Part shown: one piece after another, positions 8,786-18,630 of the stretch
Layout: the number at the start of each line of letters is the position of its first letter
How positions within the stretch are numbered: the first letter of the stretch is position 1
Assembly (NCBI RefSeq): GCF_033954835.1
Contig: NZ_CP121471.1
Span: forward strand, 5,326,501-5,390,500
Direction of reading: 5' to 3'
DNA length: 64,000 nucleotides
From: Thiorhodovibrio frisius
GTDB lineage: Bacteria; Pseudomonadota; Gammaproteobacteria; Chromatiales; Chromatiaceae
The notes under the pieces: model-generated
What the model saw: the letters and a program-made list of their open reading frames with translations, nothing else
Database searches by the model: none
Told to the model about the DNA's origin: nothing
Made by a program: the position numbers and the translations under genes

Positions 8786-10165
8786 ATGGCGAACGGCGAC
8801 ATTAAACGGATTCGCATCAAGCGCGGACTCAACCTGCCGCTCGCTGGCGCTCCGGATCAGCGCCAGATTGAACCGGCTGCTGCGATTTCCCGGGTTGCGG
8901 TCAGCGGCTTTGACGTACTGCGCCCGCGGCGCATGCCGCAGGTGCTGGTGCAACCGGGCGACCGGGTCAAGCTCGGCCAGCCGCTCTCCTGTGGCAAGGC
9001 CTATTCGCAGGTGCTGTGCGCGTCTCCCGGTGCCGGGGTGGTCGAGGCCATCCATCGCGGCCCACGCCGGCTGCTGGAATCCGTCGTGATTCGGCTCGAA
9101 GGCGAGGCCTGCGAGACCTTTAATCACTACCCGCGCGCGGAGCTGGCCAGCTTGAATGCCGCGCAGGTGCGCGAGAATCTGCTCGCATCCGGCTTTTGGC
9201 TCGCGCTGCGCACGCGCCCTTTCGGTCGGGTGCCGCCGCCAGACAGCGAGCCGGCGGCGGTCTTCGTCACCGCCATGGATACCCGGCCACTAGCGCCTGA
9301 TCCACGGCTATTCCTCGCCGAGGCGGCGGCGGATTTTGCCGATGGCCTGCTAGTGCTTTCCAAGCTCACCGCCGGGCCAGTCTATGTCTGCACGGCGCCT
9401 GAGACGGCGCTGGAGCTGCCCGTCGAGCCGCGTATTCAACAAATCGAGTTTGCCGGGCCGCATCCGGCCGGCCTGGTTGGCACCCATATGCATTTTCTGC
9501 ACGGCGCCAGCCTAGAGCGACCGGTGTGGCACATCGGCTATCAAGACTGCATTGGTATCGGGCGACTGTTCAAGACCGGGCGCATCGACCCGGAGCGAGT
9601 GATCAGCCTGGCCGGCTCCATGGTCGCGCGCCCAAGGCTGCTGCGCACCCGCATGGGCGCATCGACCAACGAGCTGGTCGCCGGGTCGCTGGCTGGCGAG
9701 CACGAGGCGCGGGTGATTAGCGGCTCCCCGCTCGACGGGCGCCAGGCGGTGGGCCACAGCGCGTATCTCGGGCGGTTTCACAACCAGGTTAGTGTGCTGC
9801 CGGAGTATCGCACGCGCGAGTGGCTGGGCTGGCTGGGGCTGGGTTTCAGCAAGTATTCGGCGCAAAAGGTCTATGCCGGCAGTCTGGGCGCACCTGAGAA
9901 TCTGGCCTTCAACACCAACTTAAACGGCAGCCCGCGTGCCCTGGTGCCCATCGGCGCCTATGAACGGGTGATGCCGCTGGACATTCTGCCAACCCTGCTG
10001 CTGCGCGCCCTGGTGGTGGATGATACAGAAACCGCCCAGGCCCTTGGCGCGCTGGAGCTCGACGAGGAGGACCTCGCCCTGTGCAGCTATGTGGATGTCG
10101 GCAAGCATGATTTTGGCCCCATGCTGAGGCGCAACCTGAACGCTATCTGGCGGGAGCATCAATGA
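8786..10165 (+). CDS. nqrA: Na+-translocating NADH:quinone reductase subunit A
   Basis: The 459-residue protein shows the NqrA pattern from its N-terminus (IKRIRIKRGLNLPLAG, then VLVQPGDRVKLGQPL and VCASPGAGVVEAIHRG-like blocks). NqrA is the cytoplasmic subunit implicated in ubiquinone binding. It is the first gene of a complete nqr operon in canonical order, and its stop overlaps the nqrB start in an ATGA. Only a weak GGAG-like site precedes the ATG. Confidence 0.95.
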   Translation: MANGDIKRIRIKRGLNLPLAGAPDQRQIEPAAAISRVAVSGFDVLRPRRMPQVLVQPGDRVKLGQPLSCGKAYSQVLCASPGAGVVEAIHRGPRRLLESVVIRLEGEACETFNHYPRAELASLNAAQVRENLLASGFWLALRTRPFGRVPPPDSEPAAVFVTAMDTRPLAPDPRLFLAEAAADFADGLLVLSKLTAGPVYVCTAPETALELPVEPRIQQIEFAGPHPAGLVGTHMHFLHGASLERPVWHIGYQDCIGIGRLFKTGRIDPERVISLAGSMVARPRLLRTRMGASTNELVAGSLAGEHEARVISGSPLDGRQAVGHSAYLGRFHNQVSVLPEYRTREWLGWLGLGFSKYSAQKVYAGSLGAPENLAFNTNLNGSPRALVPIGAYERVMPLDILPTLLLRALVVDDTETAQALGALELDEEDLALCSYVDVGKHDFGPMLRRNLNAIWREHQ

Positions 10166-11394
10166 GCAAGGGACTCGTTCAAAGAGGGCGACGCTTCCTC
10201 GACCGCCACGAGCGGCATTTTCTGCGCGGCGGACGCTTCGAGAAGTTCGGCGCCCTCTACGAGATGGTGGACACTTTCTTGTTCACCCCCGCAACCGTCA
10301 CCGCCCACGCGCCCCACATACGCGATTCCATTGATCTGAAACGGGTGATGATTTTCGTCTGGCTCGCGGTGCTGCCCTGTGTGCTCTTTGGCATGTATAA
10401 CGTCGGCTTGCAGGCAAACACCGCCATGGCAGCCATGGGTGTTAGCGAGGTCGAGGGCTGGCGCGGCATGCTGATCGGCTGGCTCGGCGCCGGCGGCCAT
10501 GATCCCGCGAGTGTCTGGGACAACTTCTGGTATGGCGCGGCCTATTTCCTGCCCATTTACATTGTCACCATGGCCGCCGGCGGCTTCTGGGAAGTGCTCT
10601 TCGCCATGGTGCGCAACCATGAGGTGAACGAGGGCTTCTTCGTCAGCTCCATTCTGTTCGCGCTCACCCTGCCGCCGACCATTCCGCTGTGGCAGGTGGC
10701 GCTTGGCATCTCCTTCGGCACTGTCATCGGCAAGGAAGTCTTCGGTGGCACCGGCAAGAATTTCCTCAATCCGGCCCTGGTCGGGCGGGCGTTTTTGTTC
10801 TTCGCCTATCCGGCGCAGATCTCCGGCGATGCGGTCTGGACGGCGGTCGATGGCTTCAGTGGTGCTACCCCCCTGATGCTGGCCGCGAGTGGTGGCGTCG
10901 CCGCCATCACCACCGCCGGCATCAGTTGGTGGGATGCCTTTTTCGGCACCATCCAGGGCGCCATCGGCAGCACCTCGACCCTGATGATTCTGTTCGGCGC
11001 AGTCTTTCTGATCCTGACCCGGGTGGCCTCCTGGCGCATCATGGCCGGAGTGCTGCTGGGACTGATCGGCGCCACGCTGATGTTCAATCTGTTTCCAAGC
11101 GACAGCAACCCGGCCATGGCGATGCCCTGGTACTGGCACCTGGTGCTCGGTGGCTATGCCTTCGGGCTGGTGTATATGGCGACCGACCCAGTCTCAGCCT
11201 CCATGACCGAAACCGGCAAATGGATCTATGGCGCTCTGATCGGCGTGATGACCGCCATGATCCGGGTGCTGAATCCGGCCTATCCCGAGGGCATCATGCT
11301 GGCGATTCTGTTCGGCAACCTGTTCGCACCCCTGATTGACTGGTTCGTAGTGCAGGCCAATGTGCGCCGGAGGGCAAAACGCCATGTCGTCTGA
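10162..11394 (+). CDS. nqrB: Na+-translocating NADH:quinone reductase subunit B
   Basis: A multi-spanning membrane subunit of 410 residues. The covalent FMN attachment motif is visible as SGATPL (the Thr carries the phosphoester-linked FMN in characterised NqrB). NqrB holds FMN and riboflavin and contributes to the Na+ channel. It is translationally coupled to nqrA by a 4-base overlap and overlaps nqrC by 11 bases. Confidence 0.95.
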   Translation: MSKGLVQRGRRFLDRHERHFLRGGRFEKFGALYEMVDTFLFTPATVTAHAPHIRDSIDLKRVMIFVWLAVLPCVLFGMYNVGLQANTAMAAMGVSEVEGWRGMLIGWLGAGGHDPASVWDNFWYGAAYFLPIYIVTMAAGGFWEVLFAMVRNHEVNEGFFVSSILFALTLPPTIPLWQVALGISFGTVIGKEVFGGTGKNFLNPALVGRAFLFFAYPAQISGDAVWTAVDGFSGATPLMLAASGGVAAITTAGISWWDAFFGTIQGAIGSTSTLMILFGAVFLILTRVASWRIMAGVLLGLIGATLMFNLFPSDSNPAMAMPWYWHLVLGGYAFGLVYMATDPVSASMTETGKWIYGALIGVMTAMIRVLNPAYPEGIMLAILFGNLFAPLIDWFVVQANVRRRAKRHVV

Positions 11395-12250
11395 GACTGC
11401 CAAGCCTGCCGCAATGAATCCGCTGGCCAGGCTGTTTGCCCGCCCGAACGATGATCCGCTCAAGACGGTCGCCGTAGCCCTGGTGCTGTGCCTGGCCTGC
11501 TCGGTGGTGGTCTCGGCGGCTGCCGTGGGCCTGCGACCGCTACAGGAGCGTAATGCCAGCCTTGCGCTCAAACGCGAAATTCTGCGCGTGGCTGGTCTGG
11601 ACGCCGCCGGTCAGGACGTTGAGCGCGCCTTCAAGGCCATTGAGGTGCGTCTGGTCGATCTCGACAGCGGGAGCTATGTCGATCACCCCGACCCCATGAG
11701 CTACTCTTACCGCGACGCCGGCCGCGATCCCCTGGCAAGTCTGGCGCTTGGCGAGCAGGACATCGCCGGCATTCAGCGCCGCCCGCACCAGATGCCGGTT
11801 TTCCTGGTGCGTGCCGATGACGGAACGCTCGCGACCATCATTCTGCCGGTCTATGGCTATGGGCTCTGGTCCACCATGCATGGGCTGATCGCCGTGCAAG
11901 CTGATGGTCGGCGCGCGCGGGCACTCAGCTTTTATGAGCAGCGCGAAACCGCCGGACTCGGCGGCGAGGTGGCCAACCCTCAGTGGCAGGCCAAATGGGC
12001 AGGCAAGACGCTGATCAATGCCAAGGGCGAACCGGTCATCCGGGTCGCCAAGGGGCCAGTGGATCCCAACGCACCCAATGCCGATCAACGCGTCGATGGT
12101 CTCTCGGGCGCCACCTTAACGACCAATGGCGTCACCAACCTGATGCAATTTTGGCTCGGACAGCAGGGCTTCGGGCCCTTTCTTGAGCGACTACGCAGCG
12201 GCGACCTGACCGACACCCTGGCCAGATCCGGCCAGCCAACGGAGGGCTAA
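11384..12250 (+). CDS. nqrC: Na+-translocating NADH:quinone reductase subunit C
   Basis: I chose the ATG at 11384 because a GGAGGG site lies just before it; the frame is open slightly further upstream. The 288-residue protein has one N-terminal membrane helix (about residues 22-42) and a periplasmic domain. The second covalent FMN site is visible as SGATLT near the C-terminus. NqrC relays electrons between the membrane flavins. Both NqrB and NqrC need the flavin transferase ApbE, which is not encoded in this cluster. Confidence 0.93.
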   Translation: MSSETAKPAAMNPLARLFARPNDDPLKTVAVALVLCLACSVVVSAAAVGLRPLQERNASLALKREILRVAGLDAAGQDVERAFKAIEVRLVDLDSGSYVDHPDPMSYSYRDAGRDPLASLALGEQDIAGIQRRPHQMPVFLVRADDGTLATIILPVYGYGLWSTMHGLIAVQADGRRARALSFYEQRETAGLGGEVANPQWQAKWAGKTLINAKGEPVIRVAKGPVDPNAPNADQRVDGLSGATLTTNGVTNLMQFWLGQQGFGPFLERLRSGDLTDTLARSGQPTEG

Positions 12251-12254
12251 GTCC

Positions 12255-12917
12255 ATGGATGCCACCCAGCGCAAACTGCTAATCGCGCCCATTGTCGATA
12301 ACAACCCCATCACCCTCCAGATTCTCGGCATCTGCTCGGCGCTGGCGGTCACCACCAAGCTGGCGCCGGCCATCACCATGAGTCTGGCGCTGACCTTCGT
12401 GCTGGTCGGCTCCAACCTGATTGTCAGCCTGATCCGCCGCCACCTGCCGGCGAGCATTCGCATTATTGTGATGATGACCATCATCGCCTCCCTGGTGATT
12501 CTGGTCGATCAGGTGCTCAAGGCCTTTGCTTATGAGCTGTCCAAGCAGCTGTCGGTCTTTGTCGGGCTAATTATCACCAACTGCATTGTGCTTGGGCGCG
12601 CCGAGGCTTTTGCCTCCAAGAACCCACCCTGGCCCAGTGTGCTGGACGCTGTCGGTCACAGTATCGGCTACAGCGTCATTCTGATTTCGGTCGGTGCTAT
12701 CCGCGAGCTGTTCGGCTCCGGCAGCCTGCTCGGCCTGCAAATCCTGCCGCTAACCAGCGCCGGCGGCTGGTACGAACCCAACGGCCTGATGCTGCTCGCC
12801 CCCGGCGCCTTTTTCATCATCGGCCTGATGATCTGGGGCCTGCGCACCTGGAAGCCAGAGCAGTCGGAAAAGGCTGATTACCAGATTCACATCGTCCATC
12901 GCACGGAGGTGTTGTAA
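12255..12917 (+). CDS. nqrD: Na+-translocating NADH:quinone reductase subunit D
   Basis: The 220-residue, six-helix-type membrane protein starts 4 bases after nqrC. The [13 protein letters not shown] signature marks the NqrD/RnfE family, whose conserved membrane Cys helps bind the intramembrane iron-sulfur centre together with NqrE. The operon context (nqrA to nqrF) supports Nqr rather than Rnf. Confidence 0.95.
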   Translation: MDATQRKLLIAPIVDNNPITLQILGICSALAVTTKLAPAITMSLALTFVLVGSNLIVSLIRRHLPASIRIIVMMTIIASLVILVDQVLKAFAYELSKQLSVFVGLIITNCIVLGRAEAFASKNPPWPSVLDAVGHSIGYSVILISVGAIRELFGSGSLLGLQILPLTSAGGWYEPNGLMLLAPGAFFIIGLMIWGLRTWKPEQSEKADYQIHIVHRTEVL

Positions 12918-12920
12918 GCC

Positions 12921-13532
12921 ATGCTCGAGCATTACCTCTCCCTGCTCTTCAAGGCGGTCTTCATCGAGAACCTGGCGCTGTCGTTTTTTCTCGGCATGTG
13001 CACTTTCTTGGCGGTCTCCAAGCGCATTTCCATCGCGCTGGGGCTTGGCATCGCGGTGGTCGTCGTGCAAACCATCACGGTGCCGGCCAATTACCTGATC
13101 AACGAATACCTGTTGCGCGACGGCGCGCTGGCCTGGTTGGGTTTGGCCGAGGTGGATCTGAGTTTTCTTGGCCTGATCACCTACATCGGCGTCATCGCCG
13201 CCATGGTGCAAATCCTGGAAATGATTCTGGATCGCTACTTTCCCGCGCTGCACGCCACCCTGGGCATTTTTCTGCCACTGATCACTGTCAACTGCGCCAT
13301 TCTTGGCGGCTCGCTCTTTATGGTGGAACGCGGCTATGACTTCGGCGAAAGCCTGGTCTATGGCTTCGGCAGTGGCGTCGGTTGGGCGCTGGCCATTGTG
13401 CTGCTGGCTGGAATCCGGGAAAAACTGAAATACAGCGATGTGCCTGCTGGCCTGCAGGGGCTAGGCATTACCTTCATCACCACCGGACTCATGGCCATGG
13501 CCTTCATGTCCTTCTCCGGCATTCAGCTCTGA
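12921..13532 (+). CDS. nqrE: Na+-translocating NADH:quinone reductase subunit E
   Basis: A 203-residue membrane protein paralogous to NqrD in inverted topology. The motifs [11 protein letters not shown] and [14 protein letters not shown] fit the NqrE/RnfA family. It lies 3 bases after nqrD and 9 bases before nqrF. With NqrD it forms the membrane core that carries the Fe-S cluster between NqrF and NqrC. Confidence 0.95.
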   Translation: MLEHYLSLLFKAVFIENLALSFFLGMCTFLAVSKRISIALGLGIAVVVVQTITVPANYLINEYLLRDGALAWLGLAEVDLSFLGLITYIGVIAAMVQILEMILDRYFPALHATLGIFLPLITVNCAILGGSLFMVERGYDFGESLVYGFGSGVGWALAIVLLAGIREKLKYSDVPAGLQGLGITFITTGLMAMAFMSFSGIQL

Positions 13533-13541
13533 GCGCGCGTC

Positions 13542-14762
13542 ATGCTTGATATCGCTCTCGGTATTTTCGTTTTCACCGCTGTCATCCTGCTGCTGGTTGC
13601 CGTCATTCTGAGCGCGCGCAGGCATCTGGTACCAAACGGCGATGTGGTCATCGACATCAACGCCGAACGCGAACTGCGCACCCGCCCCGGTGGCAAGCTG
13701 CTCGGCACCCTGGCCGAGGCCGGACTGTTCGTCTCCTCGGCCTGCGGTGGCGGCGGCACCTGCGGCCAGTGTCGGGTAAGGGTGCTCGAGGGCGGCGGCC
13801 AACTGCTCCCGACCGAAGCCAGCCTGATCAGCAAACGCGAGGCGAGCGAGGGCTATCGCCTGTGCTGCCAGCTTGGCGTGAAGCAGAATCTGCGCATCGA
13901 GCTGCCGCGCGAGGTGTTCGGCGTCAAGAAATGGAACTGCCGCGTGCGCTCCAACCGCAGTGTCTCGACCTTCATCACAGAACTGGTGCTGGAGCTGCCC
14001 GAAGGCGAACAGATGGACTTTCGCGCCGGCGGCTATATCCAGATTGAATGCCCACCCTACCGGTTGCCCTTCCGCGATTTCGACATCCCCGACCTTTTCC
14101 GCGCCGACTGGGACAGATTCGATCTGTGGCGCTATGTGGCCGAAACCAAAGAACCGACCATGCGCGCCTACTCCATGGCCAATTACCCCGGCGAGCAGGG
14201 CATCGTCATGCTCAATGTGCGCATCGCCACCCCACCGCCGAACAAGCCAAACGCGCCACCGGGCATCATGTCGAGCTACATCTTTGGCTTGAAACCGGGT
14301 GACCGCGTGACCGTCTCAGGCCCCTTCGGCGAGTTCTTTGCCAAGGACACTCAGGCGGAGATGATTTTCGTCGGTGGCGGGGCCGGCATGGCGCCGATGC
14401 GCAGCCACATTTTTGATCAGCTCAAACGGTTGGATTCACAGCGCAAGATCAGCTTCTGGTATGGCGCGCGCAGCAAGCGTGAGATTTTCTATCAACAAGA
14501 CTTCGACGGTCTGGCTGCCGCGCATGAGAATTTCAGCTGGCACATCGCCCTATCCGACCCCCAACCCGAGGACAACTGGCAGGGATCAACCGGCTTTATC
14601 CACAAGGTGCTTTTCGATGAGTACCTCAGCGAGCACCCGGCGCCCGAGGACTGCGAATACTACATGTGCGGCCCACCGATGATGACCGCCGCCGTGATCG
14701 GCATGCTGAAAAATCTGGGCGTCGAGGACGACAACATCCTGCTCGACAATTTCGGTGGCTGA
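13542..14762 (+). CDS. nqrF: Na+-translocating NADH:quinone reductase subunit F
   Basis: The 406-residue NADH-oxidising subunit has an N-terminal membrane helix (about residues 3-25) and a ferredoxin-like 2Fe-2S domain with the Cys cluster [10 protein letters not shown] plus a later Cys. The FAD-binding block (RAYSMANYP) and NAD-binding segments ([21 protein letters not shown]) follow. It passes electrons from NADH through FAD and 2Fe-2S into the membrane subunits. Confidence 0.96.
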   Translation: MLDIALGIFVFTAVILLLVAVILSARRHLVPNGDVVIDINAERELRTRPGGKLLGTLAEAGLFVSSACGGGGTCGQCRVRVLEGGGQLLPTEASLISKREASEGYRLCCQLGVKQNLRIELPREVFGVKKWNCRVRSNRSVSTFITELVLELPEGEQMDFRAGGYIQIECPPYRLPFRDFDIPDLFRADWDRFDLWRYVAETKEPTMRAYSMANYPGEQGIVMLNVRIATPPPNKPNAPPGIMSSYIFGLKPGDRVTVSGPFGEFFAKDTQAEMIFVGGGAGMAPMRSHIFDQLKRLDSQRKISFWYGARSKREIFYQQDFDGLAAAHENFSWHIALSDPQPEDNWQGSTGFIHKVLFDEYLSEHPAPEDCEYYMCGPPMMTAAVIGMLKNLGVEDDNILLDNFGG

Positions 14763-14783
14763 GAAAGCGGGACTCGCAAAGCC

Positions 14784-15020
14784 ATGCTCGAGCTTGGGTT
14801 CGCACTGCTGATTTTCCTGCTCGCTTTTCTCGGCATGGCGATCGGCGTGCTGCGCGGAGGTCGGGGTATCGCCGGCAGTTGCGGCGGTCTCGCGCATCTG
14901 CCCGGCATCAGCTCCGACTGCGGTGGCGCCTGCCGCGCCCAAGGACGACGCTGCCAGCGCGAGAGCGCTGCCGAGGGCGGGTCTGACAACCGCAACTCGG
15001 CAGCCGTCGACGCTGGCTGA
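14784..15020 (+). CDS. nqrM: NqrM, Nqr maturation protein
   Basis: The 78-residue protein has one membrane helix at the N-terminus followed by the GSCGGL motif and further Cys (CGGACR), matching NqrM. NqrM is needed to mature Nqr, probably by delivering iron to the NqrD/NqrE centre. It starts 21 bp after nqrF. The C-terminal tail (about residues 58-78) is low in complexity and longer than usual. In many genomes apbE sits between nqrF and nqrM; here it does not. Confidence 0.85.
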   Translation: MLELGFALLIFLLAFLGMAIGVLRGGRGIAGSCGGLAHLPGISSDCGGACRAQGRRCQRESAAEGGSDNRNSAAVDAG

Positions 15021-15026
15021 CCCAGG

Positions 15027-15145
15027 TCAGATCAGGGAATCAGATCGGGGAATCAGGCCGCCAGATCAGACCCAAAAGACCGCTTTCCGACTCGAACAAC
15101 AGCGACGACAACCCTAAGGCTCAGGCCCGGACCCAGGCTCAGGCC
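15027..15145. repeat. Short direct repeats in the nqrM-CBS spacer
   Basis: Two adjacent copies of a 13-bp unit (TCAGATCAGGGAA, second copy with one change) occupy 15027-15052. Separately, AGGCTCAGGCC occurs at 15117-15127 and 15135-15145. The spacer appears to have grown by small tandem duplications. No function is implied. Confidence 0.5.
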
Positions 15146-15187
15146 GAATTCCGGCAAGCCTTGGCCCGACCCGAGGAGGACAGGAAG

Positions 15188-15604
15188 ATGCCCGAAACCA
15201 AGACCGCCAAGCAGATCATGTCGCAGCGCCTGGTGACCTTTCGTCCCGACATGGATATTCTGGAGGCCGTGCGCGTACTAATCGACAAGCGCATCTCAGG
15301 CGCACCCGTGCTCGACCAACTCGGCAATCTGGTCGGCATGCTGACCGAGCGCGATTGCCTGAAGGTCGCGCTGGATGCGAGCTATTACCGCGAGAGCGGC
15401 GGCAAGGTGGAGAGCTTCATGACACCGGCAGTCATCAACGTCTCTGCCGACACCCCCGCCGTCGAGATTGCCGAGCGCTTCGCCACCAGCCACCTGCGCC
15501 GCCTGCCAGTGCTGGAAAACGGCCGCCTGATCGGCATCGTCAGCCGCCGCGACGTGCTGCGCCAACTTGAATCAGGCTGGGAACTCGACGCCAGTCGCGC
15601 CTAG
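15188..15604 (+). CDS. CBS-domain pair protein
   Basis: I start at the ATG at 15188 because a near-perfect AGGAGGA lies 7 bases before it; an in-frame TTG upstream lacks such a site. The 138-residue protein is almost entirely two CBS repeats (about residues 5-60 and 75-130; GAPVLDQLGNLVGMLTERD and RRLPVLENGRLIGIVSRRD). Such stand-alone CBS pairs usually bind adenine nucleotides and regulate another protein. The partner is not evident. Placement after nqr suggests an energy-related cue but does not prove it. Confidence 0.85.
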   Translation: MPETKTAKQIMSQRLVTFRPDMDILEAVRVLIDKRISGAPVLDQLGNLVGMLTERDCLKVALDASYYRESGGKVESFMTPAVINVSADTPAVEIAERFATSHLRRLPVLENGRLIGIVSRRDVLRQLESGWELDASRA

Positions 15605-15646
15605 CCTTCGCTCGCTGCTCCCGACCGCACGCGATTGCCCTGCCAG

Positions 15647-15663
15647 CCCCGGGTAATCCGGGG
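15647..15663 (+). terminator. Possible terminator hairpin after the CBS gene
   Basis: CCCCGG and CCGGGG form a perfect 6-bp GC stem with a 5-base loop, 42 bp after the CBS stop. No T-run follows, so it may only stabilise the transcript end. Confidence 0.35.
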
Positions 15664-15889
15664 TCTAGTCGCTGGACGCAATACCCCGGAGGTCTCGGCA
15701 TGAAAAAGGGGTATTCGGAATCTACTGTTGGTTAAGGCATGCGGTTCTGGCGATGTCAGCAGCGCGTGGCCGCTTCGGCTGTTAGGAGTTGATCAATTTG
15801 CACTTAGTGCTGTCGTCCAAAAAAAAAAGCGTTTAGCGTATCGCGGCACCCATTGCCTATTGAAAATGACCAAAATATCGGTAACAAAA

Positions 15890-16198
15890 CTATTGATCCG
15901 ACTCGTCGAAGTAGCTTAATACATCCATACGCTGATGTAGAACGCCAATGATGTCTATACAGGTATCTCGAACGAGGTAGAAGATCACATGCGAGCCCTG
16001 CGAATAGCTGCGATACCCTTCCCTGATGTCCTCGCGAGGCTTGCCGCGTGTGGGATTCTCAGCCAGCCAATTAAAGCGCTTGTCCAGTTCTCGCAGGTAA
16101 TCATCGCGTTGTTTTCGGCCCCAGGTCATCAAGGTATACCCGGCGATGTCCCGTAAGTCGCTAGCCGCCCGTGGTGTGATCCGAAATGAGCTGTTCAT
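15890..16198 (-). CDS. parE: ParE-family toxin (RelE/ParE superfamily)
   Basis: The 102-residue protein has the ParE layout: FRITPRAASDLRDIAGYTL at the N-terminus, a central LDKRFNWLAENP segment, GYRSYSQGSHVIFYLV and a C-terminal IGVLHQRMDVLSYF. ParE toxins typically poison DNA gyrase. The gene overlaps the upstream antitoxin by 4 bases (ATGA). Local GC is lower than in the flanking housekeeping genes, fitting horizontal acquisition. A T-run on the minus strand near 15820-15830 could help end the transcript. Confidence 0.88.
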   Translation of the reverse strand: MNSSFRITPRAASDLRDIAGYTLMTWGRKQRDDYLRELDKRFNWLAENPTRGKPREDIREGYRSYSQGSHVIFYLVRDTCIDIIGVLHQRMDVLSYFDESDQ

Positions 16199-16443
16199 GC
16201 CTCCCGATCAGATTCGGCTAGCAACGCATCAATTGAATAGTCGGCAACAAACTCGCCGCGCAGGGCCTGCGCTTCGCCCTCGACAAGATGTGCGCGCAGG
16301 CCCGCAAGCTTGCTGTTGCGCTCTTCCAAGTGCAGCAGTGCATCACGGACTACTTCACTCGGGGACCCGTAGCGGCCACTTGCGACCTCACGCCTAATAA
16401 ATGCCTCTACGTGCCTACCTAGGCTCAGACTGGTGGTTGCCAT
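16195..16443 (-). CDS. parD: ParD-family antitoxin
   Basis: The 82-residue protein has an N-terminal ribbon-helix-helix pattern (TTSLSLGRHVEAFIRREVASGRY, SPSEVVRDALLHLEER here given in parts) and a C-terminal toxin-binding tail. It should bind DNA as a dimer, repress its own operon and neutralise ParE. A TAGATCTA palindrome lies immediately upstream (about 16447-16454) in an AT-rich stretch and is a candidate operator. No clear ribosome-binding site precedes the ATG. Confidence 0.87.
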   Translation of the reverse strand: MATTSLSLGRHVEAFIRREVASGRYGSPSEVVRDALLHLEERNSKLAGLRAHLVEGEAQALRGEFVADYSIDALLAESDREA

Positions 16444-16454
16444 AATGTAGATCT

Positions 16455-17015
16455 AACTATTCGATTTCAGCCAGTATGAATATAGACAATATCGCTTCAT
16501 CATTCTCGATTCAAGTGACGTACCAGAAACCAGCGAGCCAACCTGGCATGTGCTATCCGCACTCGGTGACTACCGCTGAGAAACGTGCGGGGTAGCAGGG
16601 AAACGAAGGATAGGCGTTACCATAGGGCTGAATGACCGCTTCGGGTTGAAAGCGGGCAAGCGCAAGGTGCAAATACCGGTTGATGTCGACAGCGTTCGGT
16701 CTGCCCCCTGCTGGTCCAACCCGAGCAGTCGCTTTAGGAGCTCGTCCTGACCCGGCGCAGGTGCTGCGGTTGAACCTTCGATATGGCGGCAAGTTGTCCG
16801 AGAGTGGGGGTGTTGGGCTCGCCACGGACAGACGGGGGAGTCAGTCCCTCCACCGCAAGCTCATCCAATGAGTTCAGGGTGCGCGGAACGGCGCGCAAAT
16901 TTCCAACATTGTTGCGCAAGCTCGGGGCAGGCGAGTTCGACCGAGCGTTCCACGTCCGACTGGACTCCCCGTAACGGTTTCCCCACAGTCAATTCCGGAT
17001 AGCCTGCAAGAGCCC
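16455..17015. other. Long spacer between parDE and cbbM, no gene recognised
   Basis: Apart from the probable parDE promoter at its left end, this 560-bp stretch has only short overlapping frames on both strands with no recognisable motif. It may hold a decayed element. I see no clear RNA gene. Confidence 0.4.
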
Positions 17016-17041
17016 GCTTCCCTTCGCGGAGGAAGGGAAGC
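17016..17041 (-). terminator. Strong hairpin downstream of cbbM
   Basis: GCTTCCCTTC and GAAGGGAAGC form a perfect 10-bp stem with a 6-base loop, 32 bp after the cbbM stop. No long T-run follows on the minus strand. The stem length and position still make it the likely end or 3' stabiliser of the abundant RuBisCO transcript. Confidence 0.6.
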
Positions 17042-17073
17042 CAGGCGCGGGTGGACAAGCCGAGGTTAGCGCA

Positions 17074-18453
17074 TCAAACGCCCAACTTCTCGCGCCAGCT
17101 GGGGAAGATGGCATCGGCATCGTGCGGGAAGGACTCGAAGGCGCGGGCGAATTCTTTGTGATCCTTCGCCCAGTCGAGCGGATTGGCGCCGGCTTTCCAG
17201 CACTCGAAGGCTTGCAGCAGGGAACGCGCACCGGCCGCCGGGCCATCGACATGGCCGTAAGAACCGCCACCGGCGGTGTTGATCAGGTTGGCGTGGCCCA
17301 GGTTCTCGAAGAAGCCCACCAGGCGCAGCGCGTTCATCCCACCGGAGATGATCGGCGTGGTCGGCTTCATTCCCAGCCATTCCTGATGGTAGGCCGGCCC
17401 CTGACAGCTATCGCGCTCGATCATGTAGGCGATAATCTTGTCCTTGGCGTCACCCTCCATCTTGCCGTAGCCCATGGTACCGACGTGAATACCTGAAGCA
17501 CCTTGCAGGCGCGCCATTTTGGCCAGTACAAAGGCTGTGTAGCCGCGCTTGGAACTCGGCGAGGTGATGGCACCATGGCCGGCACGGTGGTAATGCAGGT
17601 ACTGATCCGGGTACTGGCGGCGAATGGTGGTGACCATGCCCGGCCCGCCGACATAGCCATCGACCAGCAGTGCCACCTTATCGGCATCGGAGCCGAAAGT
17701 CTCGAGCACGAAATCCGCGCGCGCGCACATCTCGTAATGGTCATCGGCGGTCACGTTCATCGAGAACAACTTGGCCTGACCGGTCTCGTCCTGGGCGCGC
17801 TTCATGGCATCGGCCACCAGTGGAATGACCTTTTTAGTCGGGCAGAACACCTGGTTGCCCTGGGGTTCGTCGTTCTTGATGAAGTCGCCGCCAAGCCAGA
17901 AGGAATAGGCCGCCTCGGCAAAGGGTTCCGGGCGCAGGCCAAGCTTGGGCTTGATGATGGTGCCGGCAATGTAGCCGCCATCCTTGACCGGACGGCCGAG
18001 AATGCGCCACAGATTGCTGATGTCGGTCGCCGGGCCGTCGAAAAGCTGCAACGCGCGCGGCGGGACGTGGAAGTCGTACATCTTGGCATGTTCAATGTCG
18101 CCCATGCCCTGATTGTTGCCGATGGTGAGCGTCAGAAAGGACACCATCATCATGCGCCCGTCGATCATGTTGCGATCGAACAACTCGAGCGGGTAGGCGA
18201 TGCGCATCTCCTCGGTGGCCTCGTCGATGTGATAGACCAGCGCATCGACGTGCTTGGTAAAGTCGTCGGTGGTGCAGACTTCCACATTGGTGCCGGTGGA
18301 GGACTCAGCGGCAAAGTGCGCAGCGGCCTCGAGATAGCCATGGCCGGCCATCGGCTTCATTTTGTAGGCGCACAGGATATGATTGCCGCCGGCGATCAGC
18401 TCGTCTTCGTTCAGGCTGAGATCGGCGTAGCGTTTGGATTGGTCAAGTGCCAT
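17074..18453 (-). CDS. cbbM: Form II ribulose-bisphosphate carboxylase
   Basis: The 459-residue protein is a form II RuBisCO, which works as a large-subunit oligomer without small subunits. Visible signatures are [30 protein letters not shown] (the Lys of KNDE is the carbamylated, Mg-binding residue) and the later [11 protein letters not shown] phosphate-binding block. It carboxylates ribulose 1,5-bisphosphate in the Calvin cycle. A GAGGA site precedes the ATG. No cbbR, cbbQ/cbbO or other Calvin-cycle gene is adjacent, so it is regulated in trans if by CbbR. Confidence 0.97.
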   Translation of the reverse strand: MALDQSKRYADLSLNEDELIAGGNHILCAYKMKPMAGHGYLEAAAHFAAESSTGTNVEVCTTDDFTKHVDALVYHIDEATEEMRIAYPLELFDRNMIDGRMMMVSFLTLTIGNNQGMGDIEHAKMYDFHVPPRALQLFDGPATDISNLWRILGRPVKDGGYIAGTIIKPKLGLRPEPFAEAAYSFWLGGDFIKNDEPQGNQVFCPTKKVIPLVADAMKRAQDETGQAKLFSMNVTADDHYEMCARADFVLETFGSDADKVALLVDGYVGGPGMVTTIRRQYPDQYLHYHRAGHGAITSPSSKRGYTAFVLAKMARLQGASGIHVGTMGYGKMEGDAKDKIIAYMIERDSCQGPAYHQEWLGMKPTTPIISGGMNALRLVGFFENLGHANLINTAGGGSYGHVDGPAAGARSLLQAFECWKAGANPLDWAKDHKEFARAFESFPHDADAIFPSWREKLGV

Positions 18454-18558
18454 TCGGATAGTTCCTCAGTAGGTTATCGTGGTCATCTTCTGGTCTTTGT
18501 GAAAAGTTGCTCTCACATCAGGCGGTTATCCAAAAGACCATGGTCAAAAAAGGGCCAT

Positions 18559-18587
18559 ACCCTAACCCAGCACCGAACCCTTGACAA
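18559..18587 (-). promoter_or_regulatory. Candidate sigma-70 promoter of cbbM
   Basis: On the minus strand TTGTCA (18582-18587) is separated by 17 bases from TAGGGT (18559-18564), about 105 bp before the cbbM ATG. The -35 match is good and the -10 match only partial, which would suit an activated promoter. A second TTGTCA-like repeat lies just upstream. Confidence 0.35.
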
Positions 18588-18630
18588 ATGACAATTATCG
18601 CCTGATCCCGCGTTAACCCGAACAATCAGA

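Noticed and set aside
10159-11139. 326-codon frame antisense to nqrB
   Set aside because: It is a shadow of nqrB, rich in Gln, Gly and His from reverse-read GC-rich codons.
15820-15890. A-run and short stem after parE as a terminator
   Set aside because: The stem is only about three base pairs, too weak to call; mentioned in the parE entry.
16553-16825. 90-codon frame in the parDE-cbbM spacer
   Set aside because: Odd composition, no start signal and no recognised family; left as unexplained spacer.
17503-18591. 362-codon frame antisense to cbbM
   Set aside because: The RuBisCO on the opposite strand is unambiguous; this is a codon-bias shadow.
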